Assembly: GCA_001603665.1 (NCBI GenBank)
Contig: LUZN01000057.1
Location: forward strand, 1-45,064
Direction: 5' to 3'
Length of the DNA stretch: 45,064 nt
DNA from: Bacteroidales bacterium Bact_22
GTDB taxonomy: Bacteria > Bacteroidota > Bacteroidia > Bacteroidales > F082
Shown here in pieces: positions 33,447 through 44,875 of the stretch. Made by a program: the position numbers and the translations under genes. A model generated the notes under the pieces. It was not told the DNA's origin. It saw only the letters and a program-made list of their open reading frames with translations, and searched no databases. Within the stretch, counting starts at the first letter, position 1. Every line of letters starts with the position of its first letter.

Positions 33447-34485
33447 AGAAATAACTTGTATCTATTTTATAATCAACGTCTTCAGTCTTGAAGACATTAT
33501 CTTCCGAGAAATCGATTCCCATCGGCTCGCCTCGATAGGGGCTGAACAGCATCTGTTTGTCTCTCAGCCGCTTGACAGAGTCATAAGAGAACGACCTGTT
33601 TCGCAAGACATAGTTGAAACTGTCGATGAGATACTGTATCGTGTCGGAGCTGTAGCGCTTCAACCGCCAGGCCTCGGCAATGGAGTCACGGCGGAATTTC
33701 TCATGTTTATACCAGGCGAAGTCGAAATTCTCATCCGACCTATACCACACATTCACCGGCGAGCCGAGCTGAACCTTGGCCTCGGGTGAGTAATATGGCT
33801 CCATGCGGCTCACGAAGAGGTGGGCAGGGTCGCCGTCGTCGATGAAGATCTCGGTGCCAAGGTTCAGCGAGGCGTTATTGATCACGTCTTTCACGTCGTT
33901 GATATTGGTTCCGACCAAATCGGGAACATTCGTGGTTTTACTGCCGGTTCCGAGGCCCACGACCAGCGTCACGGCAGTGCCTTTCACCACGTCATCCTTC
34001 GGGTTGACGACTTCATCTTTTATCTTTTGTTCGATGACAGCATTTCTTGCGAAATACTCGACAAACTCGAGATTGTCGACCTTCAAACCGGATATGTTAA
34101 GGCTCACCATAGCCTGTCGCAGCGAGAGATTACGCAGATTCGGCATCTTAACAATCTCAGGAGCGATGGAGGTGCGGATGATATACATATTCCTACCCTT
34201 CTTGACCATCGCGCCTGGCTTCGGGTTCTGCTGATACACAGCGCCCTCGGGGAAATCCTTAACGTAGATGCTGTCGAGAAGGATGAAGGTGAACTCGTCT
34301 TGATAAATCTCGGTGGCCTCGTCGTAATTCAGCCCAATCATGTCAGGAACCGGGAACTCGGTGCCATGACGAGTGAATCGTGCCAGTCCCGAAAAAGTGA
34401 TTTCGAGAGCGGCGACAACCACTAACAGCATGATTATCAAGCTGATATAAAACCATTTATCTTTTAAAAAACGAAATGCCTTCAT
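33436..34485 (-). CDS. PASTA-domain membrane protein without kinase
   Basis: A 349-residue protein: a short cytoplasmic N-terminus, one membrane helix (about 12-30), then three PASTA repeats (about 42-110, 113-185 and 188-258). The repeats show VPDMIGLNYDEA, MPNLRNLSLRQA and VPDLVGTNINDV. A C-terminal tail of about 90 residues follows. PASTA domains bind peptidoglycan or beta-lactams. No Ser/Thr kinase domain is attached. The open frame extends upstream to 34692, but that part crosses the promoter and the start of ddl, so the ATG at 34485 is chosen. Divergent from ddl, which supports a wall-related role. Confidence 0.88.
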   Translation of the reverse strand: MKAFRFLKDKWFYISLIIMLLVVVAALEITFSGLARFTRHGTEFPVPDMIGLNYDEATEIYQDEFTFILLDSIYVKDFPEGAVYQQNPKPGAMVKKGRNMYIIRTSIAPEIVKMPNLRNLSLRQAMVSLNISGLKVDNLEFVEYFARNAVIEQKIKDEVVNPKDDVVKGTAVTLVVGLGTGSKTTNVPDLVGTNINDVKDVINNASLNLGTEIFIDDGDPAHLFVSRMEPYYSPEAKVQLGSPVNVWYRSDENFDFAWYKHEKFRRDSIAEAWRLKRYSSDTIQYLIDSFNYVLRNRSFSYDSVKRLRDKQMLFSPYRGEPMGIDFSEDNVFKTEDVDYKIDTSYFYDE

Positions 34486-34500
34486 TTTTTTATTTTTTTC

Positions 34501-34531
34501 GTTGACGATAACGTCGTTTTTTGTATCTTTG
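34501..34531 (+). promoter_or_regulatory. ddl promoter (TTG-N19-TATCTTTG)
   Basis: GTTG at 34501-34504 is followed after 19 nt by the -7 box TATCTTTG at 34524-34531. The transcript should start near 34538, about 39 nt before the ddl ATG. The -7 box forms an inverted repeat with the opposing -7 box at 34538-34545. Confidence 0.75.
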
Positions 34532-34537
34532 AACTCG

Positions 34538-34545
34538 CAAAGATA
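34538..34545 (-). promoter_or_regulatory. -7 box of the PASTA operon promoter
   Basis: The minus strand reads TATCTTTG, exact to consensus, 52 nt upstream of the PASTA ATG. It is the mirror image of the ddl -7 box 6 nt away. No clear -33 TTTG is seen at the usual spacing. Confidence 0.68.
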
Positions 34546-34576
34546 ATGATTTTTATTGAATTTTATTATATAAAAC

Positions 34577-35551
34577 ATGAAAAAAATAGCAATAGTCTGT
34601 GGCGGATACTCCGGAGAGTATGAAATTTCGGTCAGTAGCGCGAAAGTAGTGAAGAAACATCTCGACCCAAAGAAATACGATGCGTACGTCATTGTGATTC
34701 AGAAAGATAGGTGGTATCATCTCGAGGATGACGGCACCAAGACCGACGTCGACAAGAACGATTTCTCGATAAAAGTCAAGGGTAAAAAGGTCGTTTTCGA
34801 CGCTGTTTTCAATGCCATCCACGGCGTGCCGGGCGAAGACGGACAGCTTCTCGGATACTTCGAGATGCTCGGTCTGCCTTACACTTCGTCGAATTTCACC
34901 ACTTCGGCCCTCACCTTCCACAAGGACTTCTGCAAAAAGATAGCGGCGGCGGCAGGTGCCAACGTCTCCCCTTCGGTCATCATCAACAGAGGCGAGGAAT
35001 ATGATGCCAAGAAGATTATAAAAACCTTGGGATTGCCTTTGTTTGTCAAGCCTACGCGCAACGGCTCGTCGGTCGGAGTGAGCAAGGTTAAGATCGAAGA
35101 AGACTTCGTGAAAGCCGTCGACGACGCCTTCCGTGCCGGCGACCAGGTGATGTGCGAGAAATTTGTGAAAGGCCGCGAGCTGGCATGCACAGTGATGCAG
35201 GTCAAAGGCAAGACGATGGTGTTCCCTATCACCGAAGTTGTCAGTAAAAACGACTTCTTCGACTACGAGGCAAAATATACTGCAGGAAAGTCGGACGAGA
35301 TCACGCCTGCTGCGTTGGATGAGGTTTCAGAGATTGAGGTCAAGGCTACGTCGGCGATGCTTTACGACAAGTTCGAATGCAAAGGCTTCGCACGTTTCGA
35401 CTATATCATGACGCCTAAACAGCTGGTTTTCATCGAGGTTAACATAGTGCCAGGCATGTCGGAGGCATCAATAATGCCAAAACAAGCAGCCTGCATGGGC
35501 ATCACCCTCGACAAGCTGTTTGGTTTGGCATTAGAGAATATTCTTGACTAG
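34577..35551 (+). CDS. ddl: D-alanine--D-alanine ligase
   Basis: Ddl makes the D-Ala-D-Ala dipeptide of peptidoglycan precursors. The 324-residue ATP-grasp enzyme has the N-terminal VCGGYSGEYEIS (about 7-18), HGVPGEDGQLLGYFEMLGLP (about 79-98), the ATP-binding lysine stretch LFVKPTRNGSSVGVSK and the metal-binding C-terminal FIEVNIVPGMSEASI. In place of the common NTxPG is NIVPG, a conservative change. It is monocistronic, with its stop codon sharing the CTAG at 35548-35551 with convergent frr. Confidence 0.96.
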   Translation: MKKIAIVCGGYSGEYEISVSSAKVVKKHLDPKKYDAYVIVIQKDRWYHLEDDGTKTDVDKNDFSIKVKGKKVVFDAVFNAIHGVPGEDGQLLGYFEMLGLPYTSSNFTTSALTFHKDFCKKIAAAAGANVSPSVIINRGEEYDAKKIIKTLGLPLFVKPTRNGSSVGVSKVKIEEDFVKAVDDAFRAGDQVMCEKFVKGRELACTVMQVKGKTMVFPITEVVSKNDFFDYEAKYTAGKSDEITPAALDEVSEIEVKATSAMLYDKFECKGFARFDYIMTPKQLVFIEVNIVPGMSEASIMPKQAACMGITLDKLFGLALENILD

Positions 35552-36111
35552 ACTGTCAGGATGTCTTTCTGCTTGAGTTCGTAAAGATCATCGATTTTCT
35601 TCACGAATTTATCTGTCAGCTTCTGGATTTCTTCCTGGAGCTGTTTCACTTCGTCTTCCGAAACGCCTTCTTTTTCAAGCTTTTTAGCATCGTCGTTAGA
35701 GTTACGGCGGATGTTACGGATACCCACTTTCGCTTCTTCGGCGGCTGTCTTGGCGCGTTTGGCGAGGTCTTTACGACGTTCCTCTGTCAGCGGCGGCACC
35801 TGGATTCTCAGGAAGTCGCCTTCGTTTTTCGGGTTGAAGCCGAGGTTAGCGGCCTGGATGGCCTTGTCGATGGCGCCGATTGAGCTCTTGTCGAACGGCA
35901 TCACGATAATCTGACGCGGGTCAGGGGTGCCGATATTGGCGGTTTGCTCAATAGGGACAAGCGTTCCGTAGTATTCAACCTTCACGCCCTGCAGCATCAT
36001 AGGGCTTGCCTTGCCTGCTCTGATCTTCTGAAACTCCGACTCGAGATGCTTGATGGCACCTTCCATCGATTCAGTCGTTTCGTCCAAAATAAATTGAGAT
36101 TCTTCAGTCAT
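35548..36111 (-). CDS. frr: Ribosome recycling factor
   Basis: RRF splits the post-termination ribosome together with EF-G. The 187-residue length is standard. The protein is two-domain: a three-helix bundle with SEFQKIRAGKASPMMLQGVKVEYYG (split over about 25-49) and a small beta/alpha domain. The C-terminal helix carries the usual EERRKDLAKRAK. It follows pyrH after 39 nt, the conserved pyrH-frr order, and is the last gene of the secA operon. Confidence 0.98.
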   Translation of the reverse strand: MTEESQFILDETTESMEGAIKHLESEFQKIRAGKASPMMLQGVKVEYYGTLVPIEQTANIGTPDPRQIIVMPFDKSSIGAIDKAIQAANLGFNPKNEGDFLRIQVPPLTEERRKDLAKRAKTAAEEAKVGIRNIRRNSNDDAKKLEKEGVSEDEVKQLQEEIQKLTDKFVKKIDDLYELKQKDILTV

Positions 36112-36150
36112 TTTTCTTAAAATTTTCGGGACAAAAATACAAAATATTTT

Positions 36151-36858
36151 TTATTTCGTCACTATCGTTCCGATTTTTTCTCCGTTCAAAACCTTTATGA
36201 GGTTGCCTTTGGTGTTCATATCGAACACTAGCATCGGGATGTTGTTTTCCTTGCACATGGTGAATGCTGTGAGGTCCATCACCTTGAGGTTCTTAGCGTA
36301 AGCCTCATCGTAAGTTATTGACTCATACTTCTTTGCGGTCGGGTCTTTCTCCGGATCGGCGGTGTAGATGCCGTCGACGCGGGTGCCTTTGAGGATGATT
36401 TCGGCCTTGATCTCGGCAGCGCGGAGTGCTGAGCCGGTATCTGTTGTGAAGAACGGGTTGCCTGTGCCGCCACCGATGACGACGACGTAACCTTCTTCAA
36501 GGAGTTTGATGGCCTTTGCCGAGCTCATCGAGTCGGCGATGCGGTCGATGTAAAGTCCAGATAACAAAGCGGCTTTCACGCCTTTGGCTTGCAGTGTCGA
36601 CTGTATCGCCATGCTGTTGATGACGGTGGCGAGCATGCCCATGTAGTCGCCCTGGATGCGGTCCATGCCTTTGCTGGCACCTTGGAGGCCGCGGAAGATG
36701 TTGCCTCCACCTATGACGATGGCAATCTGCGCACCGGCTTTCACTGCGGCTGCGATCTCTTCAGCGTAATCGTTAAGTCTCTCAGGATCAATACCATACT
36801 GCTGATTTCCCATCAAAGCTTCACCGCTAAGCTTAAGTAAAACTCTTTTGTATTTCAT
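36151..36858 (-). CDS. pyrH: UMP kinase
   Basis: PyrH phosphorylates UMP to UDP. The 235-residue protein belongs to the amino-acid kinase fold: KRVLLKLSGEALMG (about 4-17), VIGGGNIFRG (about 48-57), DYMGMLATVINSMA and VVIGGGTGNPFFTTDTGSA (about 128-146). It lies 40 nt after the second patatin gene; that gap holds a TTTAAAATTCA direct repeat. frr follows. Confidence 0.98.
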   Translation of the reverse strand: MKYKRVLLKLSGEALMGNQQYGIDPERLNDYAEEIAAAVKAGAQIAIVIGGGNIFRGLQGASKGMDRIQGDYMGMLATVINSMAIQSTLQAKGVKAALLSGLYIDRIADSMSSAKAIKLLEEGYVVVIGGGTGNPFFTTDTGSALRAAEIKAEIILKGTRVDGIYTADPEKDPTAKKYESITYDEAYAKNLKVMDLTAFTMCKENNIPMLVFDMNTKGNLIKVLNGEKIGTIVTK

Positions 36859-36860
36859 AT

Positions 36861-36894
36861 ATTTAAAGATTTAAAATTCAAAATTTAAAATTCA
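36861..36894. repeat. TTTAAA-type direct repeat upstream of pyrH
   Basis: TTTAAAATTCA occurs at 36870-36880 and again at 36884-36894, preceded by ATTTAAAG. The same kind of TTTAAA repeat appears between batC and batD (13059-13081) and between ung and rdgB (19988-20003). Confidence 0.7.
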
Positions 36895-36898
36895 TTTT

Positions 36899-39157
36899 TT
36901 AGAACCAAAAACCGACGTTGATGAAGCCGACAGGTCCCGAGTTGATGTTAGAGCCCATCAGGCTCACCTCGATAGGACCTATCATGGTGTCGACGCCAAG
37001 CGTCAGACCGGCTCCGGCCACGAAACTGCTGTCGTCGAACCACTCATCGTAAACGTCGTTCATATATCCGCAGTCGAAACTGACGGTGCTGTAAAGATTC
37101 TTATAAAAACGCCACTGCCACGACACTCTTCCGATAGCGATATGATCCACGACCTTTTCCGTGAAGTTCAAGCCAGTGAATGTCATGATGTTGTCGTAAT
37201 ATTTCATCTTAGACTGTCCGCCGATCATAAACTGGTAGAACAACGGCACCTCTATCGCGCCAATCTTCGTTCCGGCTTCGATGCCGAACTTGATAGAATT
37301 CTTCTTTCCTATCGCAAAAGCCTTGACGATGCTGCCGTTTACCAAAAACGACGGCTGCGAGCCCACTGTTGTCAAGGTCCCGTCGTTGTTGGCACCTTCG
37401 TATAGCATGCATTTTCCTCTCAAGTTGATACGCCAGCCGCGACGGGCGAAGTTAGGCACGTCTTCGTTGCTGTAGAAATAGTTGAAATAAAGGTATGAAT
37501 AGAACGAATAATCGGTGCCAAGACCTCTATCTCCTACGAGATCCTTCATGTGGACGTAGTCGGCCACCGCTCCGATACGAATCTGCTGCGTCAGCGACGG
37601 CACCAGCTGCATGTTGAGGTCCAGACTGTTGCTCTGTATGCTGTAGGAGTTGGTGATTCGGTTGTTATCATACTGATTCATGTTCAGCGAGATGACGCTG
37701 AGGTCGGCGCCGAAACGGAACACCTTACCTTGACGTTTATTCAGACTCGCTTTGATGTACGGGTTTTCAGCTATGTTGACGTCGAGGCTGAGTGTGGTGC
37801 GGTTCATGGTGTTCCACACGTTTTTCATGGTGTAGTTCACCAGCGCGCCAATGCCGTAGTTGTTGTCGTAGTGGATGCTGAACGACAAGGCCTGGTCTTC
37901 GCGTTCCTTGCAGTGCAGCGTCAAGACCACTCCGCCTGGAGCGTCGCTCATCTCATACCACATATCTTCGTAATACCCTGATGCACAAAGCTTTAACACC
38001 ACTTCCTGAACGTCGTCGACCGACATCTTCATAGGGAATTTCTTGCCGAACTCGCGTTTCACGCTGGCTTTGTGCTTATCGGCTATGCCTTCAACGTTGA
38101 CATCGACAACAGTGAGAGTATCAATAGGTTGCAGATGCGGACGGTTGATCTCGACAGGCTCGAATTCGTTGAGGAAGGTGGCTAGGATCTTGAGCCGAGG
38201 CAGGAACTCCTGCGCAGCATCCTCACCAAACTGCAAGATCGAGTCGAAGTCGTTGAACGACAGCATGTTACGTCCATGAAGATTCGGTCTGATGTAGATG
38301 TCGCAGTGAGCACGGGCATACAGACTCTCATCGAGCGACGAGAGGTTCATCATGCTTTCGAGCAGACCTATGGAGTTGTCGATTTGCGAAGCAGGAATGG
38401 TAGCATCCTCGAGGTCGACACCGATGATGATATCGGCTCCATGCTCTTTCATGTTTCGCACCGGGAAGTTATTGACCATGCCTCCGTCGACGAGGAGTTT
38501 GCCGTCCATCGCCACCGGCTTGAAGAAGAACGGTATCGACATGCTCGCACGCACCGAACGCGCGAGGTTACCTTCGTTCATCTCATACTGGCAGGCATGT
38601 TCCACGTCGGTGGCGATGCAGAAAAACGGCACCGAGAGCTTTCTGAAGTCATGCACGTTACTTGCAGGAAGCATCAGTTTCGACATCAGCAGGTTGACGT
38701 AGACGCCGTCGACCAGTGATGACTTGACTTTCAACTTTTTATCTTTAATAGGAAACGTCGCAATATATTGACGCTCATACATTTTCTGCTCGACAGGCAT
38801 CAAAATTCTTGGAATCTTATCGTAGATAACCTGATTCCAGTCCTGGTCGCGCACCAGCTTCTCCATAGTGTCGGGATCGTAGCCGATGGCATAGAGAGCG
38901 CCCATGATGGAGCCGATGCTCGTTCCGGCAATATAATCAACGGGAATGCCAGCTTCATCGATAGCTTTCAGAATTCTTATCTGGGAAAATCCTTTGGCAC
39001 CGCCTCCGCAGAGCACCACGCCCACTTTCGGGCGATGACGGGTACTGTGGGTCGTTGTTTTAGGACTAACTTCTTGAGCTTCAATTTGATAAATAGAGAA
39101 TAAGCCGATGATTGTCATCAGCAGGAAAACTTTGATATTTTTCCTTATCTCGTTCAT
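36899..39157 (-). CDS. Patatin-like phospholipase fused to outer-membrane barrel (downstream paralogue)
   Basis: A 752-residue protein: signal peptide (about 1-28), patatin domain (about 44-260), a POTRA-like segment (about 345-415) and a C-terminal BamA/surface-antigen-like barrel ending in Phe. The layout fits type Vd (PlpD-like) autotransporters. The Ser-Asp dyad is intact, Ser80 in GTSIG and Asp224 in VDGG, as is the GGGAKG oxyanion hole (51-56). After it, the usual AHIG is SQIR here, unlike its paralogue. The ATG at 39157 is preferred over a TTG at 39163. It follows its paralogue by 10 nt, so it arose by tandem duplication and is co-transcribed. Confidence 0.9.
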   Translation of the reverse strand: MNEIRKNIKVFLLMTIIGLFSIYQIEAQEVSPKTTTHSTRHRPKVGVVLCGGGAKGFSQIRILKAIDEAGIPVDYIAGTSIGSIMGALYAIGYDPDTMEKLVRDQDWNQVIYDKIPRILMPVEQKMYERQYIATFPIKDKKLKVKSSLVDGVYVNLLMSKLMLPASNVHDFRKLSVPFFCIATDVEHACQYEMNEGNLARSVRASMSIPFFFKPVAMDGKLLVDGGMVNNFPVRNMKEHGADIIIGVDLEDATIPASQIDNSIGLLESMMNLSSLDESLYARAHCDIYIRPNLHGRNMLSFNDFDSILQFGEDAAQEFLPRLKILATFLNEFEPVEINRPHLQPIDTLTVVDVNVEGIADKHKASVKREFGKKFPMKMSVDDVQEVVLKLCASGYYEDMWYEMSDAPGGVVLTLHCKEREDQALSFSIHYDNNYGIGALVNYTMKNVWNTMNRTTLSLDVNIAENPYIKASLNKRQGKVFRFGADLSVISLNMNQYDNNRITNSYSIQSNSLDLNMQLVPSLTQQIRIGAVADYVHMKDLVGDRGLGTDYSFYSYLYFNYFYSNEDVPNFARRGWRINLRGKCMLYEGANNDGTLTTVGSQPSFLVNGSIVKAFAIGKKNSIKFGIEAGTKIGAIEVPLFYQFMIGGQSKMKYYDNIMTFTGLNFTEKVVDHIAIGRVSWQWRFYKNLYSTVSFDCGYMNDVYDEWFDDSSFVAGAGLTLGVDTMIGPIEVSLMGSNINSGPVGFINVGFWF

Positions 39158-39167
39158 TATCAACTAT

Positions 39168-41486
39168 TTAGAACCAATATCCCACATTTACGAATAAGTT
39201 CCAATCTTTCATTTTATTAGCTTTCGAGACCTGTATTTCGATAGGACCAATTGGCGTCTTATAACCTAAGCTCAAGCCGGCACCCATTATGAAATTATCA
39301 GGAACGAACCATGTGTCAAGCTTATTGGATTCCATGACCTCTGCATCATGTATGAATTGTTCAAAAGCTTCAGGATCGTCTCCCAATGAACTTAACTCCG
39401 TTATGAGCTCCATATAATTCTTGAAATAACCGGCATCGCAACTCGCCACAGCATACAAGTTTTTATAGAAATTCCACTGCCATGCCATTCTTCCGTATGC
39501 AGCATATTCAGCATAAACAGTCGTAAACGGCAATCCTGTAAACGACAATATGTTATCGGCATAATACATCCTCGACTGTCCACCGATAAAGAACATGTTT
39601 TCATATGTCAGAGCCTCTTCGCCCAAACGTGCTGTGCCTGCGGCTCCAAGTCGGAATGCATGACGTTTTCCTATCGGGAATGACTTACGGATATCTGCTT
39701 GGACGCAGAAAATCGGTTGTTCGTCGTCGCTGCTGAACACTCCGTCGTACATTATACATTTCCCTATCATATTGATATTCCATCCTCTGCTTGGAAAATC
39801 GGTCTGATCTTCATTATTGAAGAAATATTTCGCATAAAACTTAGGATACAACTCATGTTCGCCTTCATCATCTTCACCTACCCCGCTATACGTCCTATCT
39901 TTCACCATTGTATAGTCCAGTCTGAAGCCTAACTTGAATGCCTGCGTCGGCGACGGGGTAAGCAGCGCATACAAATCAGCAGCATTCTGCTGCACTCGCA
40001 TCGCGCCGATTATGGAGTTTTTATATGTGTAGATATTAGCTTTCAGATTCGTAGCCGAAATCTCAAAGGCACCTCTCAGCATCCTGGTGTAACGATGCGT
40101 GATTCCTGCTTTGAAATAAGGGTTTTCGGCGACATTCAAGTCGATATTGAAGGTATAATGCGACGTACGGGCATTCATGTTCAAAAGTACGCCTATGCCG
40201 TAGTCATTGTCGTAATGACCCGCAATCGAGAAATTGAGCGAAGTCCTGTTTTTGCAATGCAATGTGATGATATTTCCTTCTGGAGAATCAACAAGTTCGT
40301 ACCAAACATTCGAATAATAACCTGTTGAATAAATCTTTACGATGATTGTCTCGATATCATCGATAAGAAACTCACGAGGAAACACGTTTCCAAACTCCGA
40401 CTTTATCAATCGGGTGTTGTATTCGTCGAGACCTTCAACTTCCACGCCGGCAATCATCACGCGGTCGACCGGCTGGGTGTGATGGCGCTCCACCTCGAAT
40501 GGGCCGAGGGCTTGGAGTGAGTCGGCCAGACGTTTCAGCTCGGGAAACTTCTCTCTTGCGCCTTCTTCGCCGCAGTTGATAATCGGACTGAAGTCGTTGA
40601 ACGACATCATGTTAGCTTTTCCAAGCTGAGGCCTGATGAGAATGTCGCACTCCTCACGTGCCACATTACTCTTGTCTTGCGAAACCACGGCAATCAGTCG
40701 CTCAAGTACCTTCAGCGAGTTGTCGAGCACCTCAGGATCCGATTTGATGATCTCAAGGTCGACGCCGATGATGATGTCGGCACCTTTGGCGCGCACGTTT
40801 TGCACTGGGAAGTTGTTGGTAAGACCGCCATCGCAAAGCAGATATCCTTGATAATCAACAGGTTCGAAGAGGAAGGGGATTGACATCGAAGAGCGTATCG
40901 ACTGTGCCAGTGAGCCGCTGGTGAACTCGATCGGGTCAGCAGTGATCATATCGGTTCCGATGCACAGGAAAGGCACCGGGAGCTTGCTGAAGTCACGCTG
41001 CTCGTAGGCCGGCATCGTCAGTCGGGTGAGCAACAAGTTGACGTACATGCCGTCGATGATAGATCTTTTTATCTTCAGCTGGCCTTTTTTATACGGCAAA
41101 GTAAGGAGATAATGTCTCTCGTTGTAACGTTTCTCGATTGGTATGAACCTGCGTGGGATCTGGTCTTTCATGATGAGGTTCCAATCCTGCTCAGTGCACA
41201 GCTTCTGCATCATGTCGGGGTCGTAACCCACGGCGTAGAGGCCGCCGATGATTGAGCCCATGCTCGTTCCCGCGATGTAGTCGATCGGGATGCCGGCTTC
41301 TTCTATCACTCGCAGCGCTCCGATATGTGCGAAACCCTTAGCGCCGCCGCCGCTCAGCACCACACCCACCTTCGGACGGTGACTTACGGTCGCTGTAGTG
41401 TCGGTGGCCGCAGGGACGATGGTGTCCTGCGCTGAGGCCGAGAACAGCTGGACGGCCAAAATCAAGATGAGAAACGTTTTTTTCAT
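39168..41486 (-). CDS. Patatin-like phospholipase fused to outer-membrane barrel (upstream paralogue)
   Basis: A 772-residue protein with signal peptide (about 1-20, ending SASAQ) and patatin domain (about 38-258). A POTRA-like region (about 340-412) and a surface-antigen barrel ending VGYWF follow. The active site is complete: GGGAKGFAHIG (46-56), nucleophile Ser75 in GTSMG and Asp219 in CDGG. The final Phe fits recognition by the BAM complex. The lipid substrate is unknown; related proteins are phospholipase A1-type. It starts 3 nt after the secA stop, so the two are tightly linked. Confidence 0.92.
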   Translation of the reverse strand: MKKTFLILILAVQLFSASAQDTIVPAATDTTATVSHRPKVGVVLSGGGAKGFAHIGALRVIEEAGIPIDYIAGTSMGSIIGGLYAVGYDPDMMQKLCTEQDWNLIMKDQIPRRFIPIEKRYNERHYLLTLPYKKGQLKIKRSIIDGMYVNLLLTRLTMPAYEQRDFSKLPVPFLCIGTDMITADPIEFTSGSLAQSIRSSMSIPFLFEPVDYQGYLLCDGGLTNNFPVQNVRAKGADIIIGVDLEIIKSDPEVLDNSLKVLERLIAVVSQDKSNVAREECDILIRPQLGKANMMSFNDFSPIINCGEEGAREKFPELKRLADSLQALGPFEVERHHTQPVDRVMIAGVEVEGLDEYNTRLIKSEFGNVFPREFLIDDIETIIVKIYSTGYYSNVWYELVDSPEGNIITLHCKNRTSLNFSIAGHYDNDYGIGVLLNMNARTSHYTFNIDLNVAENPYFKAGITHRYTRMLRGAFEISATNLKANIYTYKNSIIGAMRVQQNAADLYALLTPSPTQAFKLGFRLDYTMVKDRTYSGVGEDDEGEHELYPKFYAKYFFNNEDQTDFPSRGWNINMIGKCIMYDGVFSSDDEQPIFCVQADIRKSFPIGKRHAFRLGAAGTARLGEEALTYENMFFIGGQSRMYYADNILSFTGLPFTTVYAEYAAYGRMAWQWNFYKNLYAVASCDAGYFKNYMELITELSSLGDDPEAFEQFIHDAEVMESNKLDTWFVPDNFIMGAGLSLGYKTPIGPIEIQVSKANKMKDWNLFVNVGYWF

Positions 41487-41489
41487 ATG

Positions 41490-44783
<3,294 letters not shown>

Positions 44784-44843
44784 TTTTTCTTATTTCTTTT
44801 TTCGTGAATAAAATTGTCCAATTTATGTCTATCAAAAACTATG

Positions 44844-44875
44844 CAAAAATAACAAATTTTATTTATAATTCGCAA
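44844..44875 (-). promoter_or_regulatory. secA operon promoter (TTG-N21-TATTTTTG)
   Basis: On the minus strand TTG (complement at 44873-44875) is followed after 21 nt by TATTTTTG (44844-44851). The -33 lies inside the coding end of the upstream thioredoxin-like gene. The secA leader would be about 55 nt. Confidence 0.65.

Noticed and set aside
34486-34692. A 69-codon N-terminal extension of the PASTA protein
   Set aside because: It crosses its own promoter and the start of ddl; ATG 34485 gives the normal short tail plus membrane helix.
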